A stretch of 64,000 nucleotides of DNA from JADMIH01 sp035274425 (GTDB taxonomy: Bacteria; Chloroflexota; Chloroflexia; QHBQ01; JADMIH01). This document shows, in pieces, positions 60,684 to 64,000 of the stretch (the first letter of the stretch is position 1; each line of letters begins with the position of its first letter). The notes under the pieces were generated by a model. That model was not told the origin of the DNA, did not search any database, and saw only the letters and a program-made list of their open reading frames with translations. Made by a program: the position numbers and the translations under genes. The stretch covers positions 1 to 64,000 of the forward strand of contig DATEOC010000036.1 in NCBI GenBank assembly GCA_035274425.1. The letters are read 5' to 3'.

Positions 60684-60896
60684 CTATTTGAGGCCGTTCT
60701 GCTTGACCAGCTTCTCGACGATTTCGCGCAACATTCGAGCGTGGCGCTCATCATCGCTCCGTATCTGCTCGATAATCTGCTTACCTTCCCCGTCCATATC
60801 GTCAAGGTACGTGTCATAGGCCTCAAGGCCCTCCAACTTACTGAGCAGTACCGCCAGTAAATTGTATGTAGAGTCGCTGATGATATTGTCTGCCAT
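60684..60896 (-). CDS. Small helical ferritin-like protein
   Basis: 70 residues, predicted as two helices. L-E-G-L-E-A-Y-D-T-Y and D-D-E-R-H-A-R-M-L-R-E-I carry an E-x2-H-like element as in half of a ferritin-like four-helix bundle. A dimer could build a metal site; this is inference. ATG 60896 has GAGGAGG six bases upstream. Convergent with the glycosyltransferase gene. Confidence 0.65.
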   Translation of the reverse strand: MADNIISDSTYNLLAVLLSKLEGLEAYDTYLDDMDGEGKQIIEQIRSDDERHARMLREIVEKLVKQNGLK

Positions 60897-61022
60897 TTTA
60901 TTCCTCCTCAAGTATTTGTGTCGGCCTGGTCAGGCCGTCCCCACTAGTGCAAGTTACGTGCCCACAGGTAGAGGTAACGATAGCGGCACAGAGCTTGCAT
61001 CTCAAGCAAGTATAAGAGTCCG

Positions 61023-61062
61023 GTAGGGGCACGGAGCGTAGCGACGCATGCCATGCCCCTAC
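61023..61062. repeat. Imperfect copy of the GTAGGGGCACG palindrome
   Basis: GTAGGGGCACG (61023-61033) and CATGCCCCTAC (61052-61062) form a 10/11-bp inverted repeat. Same family as 45944-45971. Confidence 0.75.
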
Positions 61063-61083
61063 ACCCCGAATGGAGGTAGAGAC

Positions 61084-61962
61084 TTGGAGCTAACGCCCAA
61101 AGTAGAAGAGCATACGATAAGAGTTAATAATCGAAAGGTAACGTATAGCGCCCGCGGGCCGCACGACGCCGATCACATATATATAGGTATCAACGGCCTC
61201 ATGGGCGGTGGGGACTCCTTCTGGCCTGTTATCGAAGGTGTGCCCCACGACTGGCGCGTGCTGATGCCTGACCTCCCAGGCTGCGGCGGCTCAGAGCCGA
61301 TGCGCAAACCTCATGCGCATACAGTGGATGGCTACGCGGAGTGGCTGGAGAGGTTCCTGGCAGCGCTGGGGTTATATGGTAAAAAGCTCGTGCTGGCGAG
61401 CATTGCCACAGGCGCGCCTATCGCTACCCGGTACTGCCTGGAGCATGGCGACCAGGTGATCGGGTTGGTGCTGCACCTCCCATTCCTGGGTAAGCCCGCG
61501 ATTGGCCCCAAGTGGGCGCGTCCCGTCGTCGCGTATGGCCTGCGGATTCGGCCCCTGCGGAGGCTGGTGGACCGCCTGCGCTCAAGTGATGCGATAATGC
61601 ACCGTATAATCATCCATAAACCCCCCGATGCTATCCCCCAACTTGCCGAGCGGGACATTCGCCATAAGCAGGAGGCTGACCTCAAGGCTGCCGGGCAGCT
61701 TCTGCGCGACCTCATGCTCATGGACGCTCGCAGCGAATTGCCCCACATCGAGCAGCCGGTGCTCATACTTGCCTCGGAGCACGACTTCTCGGCACCTCTT
61801 CCGATCCTCAAGCAAATCACGAGGCGTCCTAACCGTTACCTGTACATCTACAGGGGCGGACAGCATTCCTGGAATGAAGAGTTCATTGATGAGATGAATA
61901 AGGAAATCGGCGGATTTTTGGCGAAGTTAGAATCTCCAAATGCGTACCTCCATGTGCTATAA
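61084..61962 (+). CDS. Alpha/beta hydrolase with an altered nucleophile elbow
   Basis: 292 residues. The core has P-D-L-P-G-C-G-G-S-E and a cap domain. The elbow is L-A-S-I-A-T-G in place of G-x-S-x-G, so the Ser lacks the usual first Gly. The acid is in S-E-H-D-F-S and the His is in G-G-Q-H-S-W. TTG 61084 is chosen for GGAGG seven bases upstream; an earlier start at 61048 would be read from the GTAGGGGCACG repeat. Its 3' end overlaps the next promoter. Confidence 0.75.
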   Translation: MELTPKVEEHTIRVNNRKVTYSARGPHDADHIYIGINGLMGGGDSFWPVIEGVPHDWRVLMPDLPGCGGSEPMRKPHAHTVDGYAEWLERFLAALGLYGKKLVLASIATGAPIATRYCLEHGDQVIGLVLHLPFLGKPAIGPKWARPVVAYGLRIRPLRRLVDRLRSSDAIMHRIIIHKPPDAIPQLAERDIRHKQEADLKAAGQLLRDLMLMDARSELPHIEQPVLILASEHDFSAPLPILKQITRRPNRYLYIYRGGQHSWNEEFIDEMNKEIGGFLAKLESPNAYLHVL

Positions 61963-61963
61963 T
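61955..61963 (+). promoter_or_regulatory. Extended -10 promoter of the amino acid transporter operon
   Basis: TGCTATAAT (61955-61963), an extended -10 box overlapping the stop of the hydrolase gene. No good -35 was seen. Confidence 0.6.
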
Positions 61964-61995
61964 AGTGAACCACCCACCTGGGTGCTTACTAGCAA

Positions 61996-62086
61996 GGCTC
62001 TTCCCGAAACTTTGCGTAATGTTCAATCTCGGACGTTGCAGCTAATTCCTGTGGGCAGGAGTTAGTATCGAGAGTTGGGAAGAACC
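61996..62086 (+). promoter_or_regulatory. Structured 5' leader of the amino acid transporter mRNA
   Basis: Three nested helices: 61996-62005 with 62077-62086 (one mismatch), 62027-62031 with 62069-62073 and 62042-62051 with 62056-62065 (10 bp, UGGG loop). The outer helix ends ten bases before AAGGAGG. This could be a ligand- or protein-responsive leader; no known riboswitch class was recognised. Confidence 0.45.
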
Positions 62087-62106
62087 AGATTATCAAGGAG
62101 GAAATC

Positions 62107-63156
62107 ATGCGTAAGACTGGATCAACTTTACTCGTATTGGTAGCAGTGGTGCTGATGGCCGCCTGTGGTGGCAACCCGCCGGCAGCCACGAGCGTACCTG
62201 CCACGGCAGTTCCTACAGCAGTCATGGCGGGCGAGACCCCCACCGCAATGATGGCTGCGGAATCCCCGACAGCTATGATGGCCGCTGAATCGCCTACCGC
62301 GATGATGGCCGCCGAGACACCCAGCGCCGTCATGACCGCCACGACAGGACCCGCCGCAGACACCAGCCTCGCCGCGATCAAGCAGAGAGGTAAGCTCATA
62401 GCAGGCGTGAAGTACGACGTTCGCATCTTTGGATACCTGAACCCGGAGACCAACAAGGTCGAAGGCTTCGACGTTGACCTCGCCAAAGCTGTTGCCAAGC
62501 GCATCTTCGGCGACGAGAACGCCGTCGAGTTCCAGGAGGCGATCTCAGCCAACCGCATCCCCTACCTCAATGAGGGCAAGGTGGATGTAATCTTCTCCAC
62601 GATGACGGCGAACGAGGACCGCGCGAAGCAGATCGAGTTCTCCGATACATATTACGTGGCAGGCCAGTCACTGCTGGTCCCTGTCAACAGCACCATCACG
62701 AGCGTGAAGGACCTCGCGGGCAAGAAGGTCGGCACGGTCTCAGGCTCTACTTCCGAGAAGAACATCCGCGCCTTCGCCCCGGAAGCTACGGTCGAGCTAT
62801 TCTCCAAGTATGGAGAAGCTGTGCAGGCGATGGACGCGGGCCGCGTTGACGTAGTAACGACAGACGACATCATCCTCCTCGGCTTCGCCAAAGATGCTCC
62901 CGACAAATTCAAGGTGGTCGGTGGGCAGTTCACGCAGGAGCCTTACGCCGCTGGCATCAAGAAGGGCAACACCGAGCTGCTCGCAGAAGTCAACGGCGCA
63001 ATCCGCGACCTCATATCGAGCGGTGAGTATGCTACGCTCTACAAGAAGTGGATCGGCAGCGACCCCGCCAGCACTCCTCCCCAGGACTGGCGCGAGGTAT
63101 ACAAGACCGCACCGGTAATTCCTACAGCTATGCCCGTAGCGACTGGCACACCGTAA
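62107..63156 (+). CDS. Polar amino acid ABC transporter substrate-binding lipoprotein
   Basis: 349 residues. The lipobox is L-M-A-A-C (Cys about 19). Residues about 40-80 are four tandem copies of a 9-residue unit, A-E-S-P-T-A-M-M-A and variants, coded by near-identical 27-bp DNA repeats. The rest is an SBP_bac_3 domain: K-L-I-A-G-V-K-Y-D-V, G-F-D-V-D-L-A-K-A and D-V-I-F-S-T-M-T. AAGGAGG precedes ATG 62107. It delivers a polar amino acid to the permeases that follow. The repeat probably spaces the binding domain from the membrane. Confidence 0.92.
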   Translation: MRKTGSTLLVLVAVVLMAACGGNPPAATSVPATAVPTAVMAGETPTAMMAAESPTAMMAAESPTAMMAAETPSAVMTATTGPAADTSLAAIKQRGKLIAGVKYDVRIFGYLNPETNKVEGFDVDLAKAVAKRIFGDENAVEFQEAISANRIPYLNEGKVDVIFSTMTANEDRAKQIEFSDTYYVAGQSLLVPVNSTITSVKDLAGKKVGTVSGSTSEKNIRAFAPEATVELFSKYGEAVQAMDAGRVDVVTTDDIILLGFAKDAPDKFKVVGGQFTQEPYAAGIKKGNTELLAEVNGAIRDLISSGEYATLYKKWIGSDPASTPPQDWREVYKTAPVIPTAMPVATGTP

Positions 63157-63178
63157 CCCGCAAGTAACGAGTAGTCAG

Positions 63179-63211
63179 GCGCGGAAATCTCTATTATAGA
63201 GATTTCCGCGC
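63179..63211. terminator. 15-bp hairpin between binding-protein and permease genes
   Basis: Bases 63179-63193 pair exactly with 63197-63211, with no T-run. It may be an mRNA-stabilising or attenuating element that lowers permease expression relative to the binding protein. Confidence 0.7.
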
Positions 63212-63223
63212 TATCACAATTTG

Positions 63224-63874
63224 ATGTTTGACTTAGAACCTGAGTATTGGACCTTACTCGGCCAGGGGGTTTTGATGACCCTCTGGCTTACCTTTGCTTC
63301 CGGCCTTCTGAGTCTCGTGCTGGGGATAATACTGGGCGTTATGCGCTCTGCGCCCCTCGGCATAATACGCTCAATTGCGGCGGGCTATACCGAGTTCTTC
63401 CGCAACATCCCTCTGTTGACGGTGCTATTCTTCCTATACATCTTCTTTGGCGGCAAGTACGCGGGGTTTACGATTGAGCCGGTGACGACGGCGATAATAG
63501 CCTTCGGAGTGTACACTGCCGCCTACGTCGCGGAAGTCGTTCGTGCAGGCCTTACCACAGTCAGCAAGGGCAATATTGAAGCTGCCCGCTCACAGGGGAT
63601 GTCCTTCATACAGGCGATGCGCTACGTCCAGCTGCCGCAGGCGATAAGGGTCGCGGTCCCCCCACTCGGTACACTCTTTATCGCCCTCCTCAAGAACACG
63701 TCCCTCGCCTATACCATATCCATCGCGGAGCTATTCTTCCAGGGGAACCTTGTCGAGGCGCGCACATTCAATCCCTTTATTCTGCCGCTGGTGGGCACGA
63801 TTTACGTCGCGCTGACCCTACCGATGGGCGCTCTGGTCAACCTGATCGAGCGTAAGTGGGCTATTCAACGTTAG
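63224..63874 (+). CDS. Polar amino acid ABC transporter permease (HisM/GlnP type)
   Basis: 216 residues, about five membrane helices. The E-F-F-R-N-I-P-L-L-T and E-A-A-R-S-Q-G-M-S (EAA loop, coupling to the ATPase) motifs are present. ATG 63224 is preferred; a TTG directly before it is in frame. It forms the channel with the second permease. Confidence 0.92.
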   Translation: MFDLEPEYWTLLGQGVLMTLWLTFASGLLSLVLGIILGVMRSAPLGIIRSIAAGYTEFFRNIPLLTVLFFLYIFFGGKYAGFTIEPVTTAIIAFGVYTAAYVAEVVRAGLTTVSKGNIEAARSQGMSFIQAMRYVQLPQAIRVAVPPLGTLFIALLKNTSLAYTISIAELFFQGNLVEARTFNPFILPLVGTIYVALTLPMGALVNLIERKWAIQR

Positions 63875-63887
63875 AGGTCTTGTAGGA

Positions 63888-64000
63888 ATGTCAGTACAAG
63901 CGAGTGCGGCCAGCCCACGCTTCAACTGGAAAAGTATCTCCTTCATACTGTTGCGCCTCATCGGCGTCGCGCTGGTCGTCGTGCTCATCCCGATTGCGTT
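63888..64000 (+). CDS. Second amino acid permease, N-terminus only
   Basis: The frame from ATG 63888 runs off the window after 37 residues. It has a short polar start and the first part of a membrane helix (L-L-R-L-I-G-V-A-L-V-V-V-L). AGAGGT lies upstream. Position after the first permease of an SBP-3 system makes a partner permease likely. Confidence 0.7.
   Translation, partial: MSVQASAASPRFNWKSISFILLRLIGVALVVVLIPIA

Noticed and set aside
61963..62106. T-box or known riboswitch
   Set aside because: No T-box sequence and no conserved core of a known riboswitch class could be found by eye.

Overview
The window is a piece of a moderately GC-rich bacterial chromosome. It most resembles Chloroflexota, though that is an inference from gene content and not a placement. 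Supporting signs are an F420-associated zincin, an F420/FMN PPOX-fold protein, a cyclic-di-AMP receptor, RodA and MreB, a PGRP/SLH surface amidase, and very many short tandem repeats between genes. There is one tRNA (Cys), no rRNA, no CRISPR array and no prophage. A transposase tail sits at the left edge, and a 198-bp MITE-like element lies at 4.86-5.06 kb.

Layout. 0-6 kb: ftsB-like gene, gatC-gatA, an alpha/beta hydrolase and rodA on the minus strand, then about 1.2 kb of repeat-rich non-coding DNA. 6-10.7 kb (+): c-di-AMP receptor, rlmD, a small helical protein, a soluble PRC/MgtE-N/CBS protein and a phosphoribosyltransferase. 10.8-14 kb (-): parvulin foldase and the rpsF-ssb-rpsR operon with a structured leader. 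14.3-18.5 kb: a MacB-type ABC ATPase and a 1067-residue FtsX-type permease. 18.6-25.6 kb: PLP lyase, DUF4328 membrane protein, secreted SGNH hydrolase, thioredoxin-like protein, DUF2342 zincin, an HTH protein and a membrane-anchored protein. 25.7-35.4 kb: ATP synthase operon I-B-E-F-H-A-G-(unknown membrane protein)-D, then C and mreB. 35.5-41 kb: MalK-type ATPase, L25, YggT and the surface amidase. 41-46 kb: an AT-rich orphan, DUF503, tRNA-Cys, a TPR protein and miaB. 46-57 kb (-): S9 peptidase-unknown-ferredoxin operon, a lower phenylacetate/beta-oxidation-like set (ALDH, thiolase, hydroxyacyl-CoA dehydrogenase, PaaG-like isomerase), a GNAT protein and a peptide-binding lipoprotein. 57-64 kb (+): asnB, a glycosyltransferase, a hydrolase and a polar amino acid ABC transporter that runs off the window.

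The most striking feature is how the gaps are built. Most same-direction gaps, and some divergent ones, hold tandem repeats of exactly 7 bp. There are at least ten different units, usually as two opposed arrays that can pair. Many begin at the stop codon and end just before the next ribosome binding site. All five convergent gene pairs are instead separated by a hairpin whose stem takes in both A and T tracts. The ATP synthase operon has such a spacer at nearly every junction. The surrounding genes are mostly ordinary housekeeping genes.
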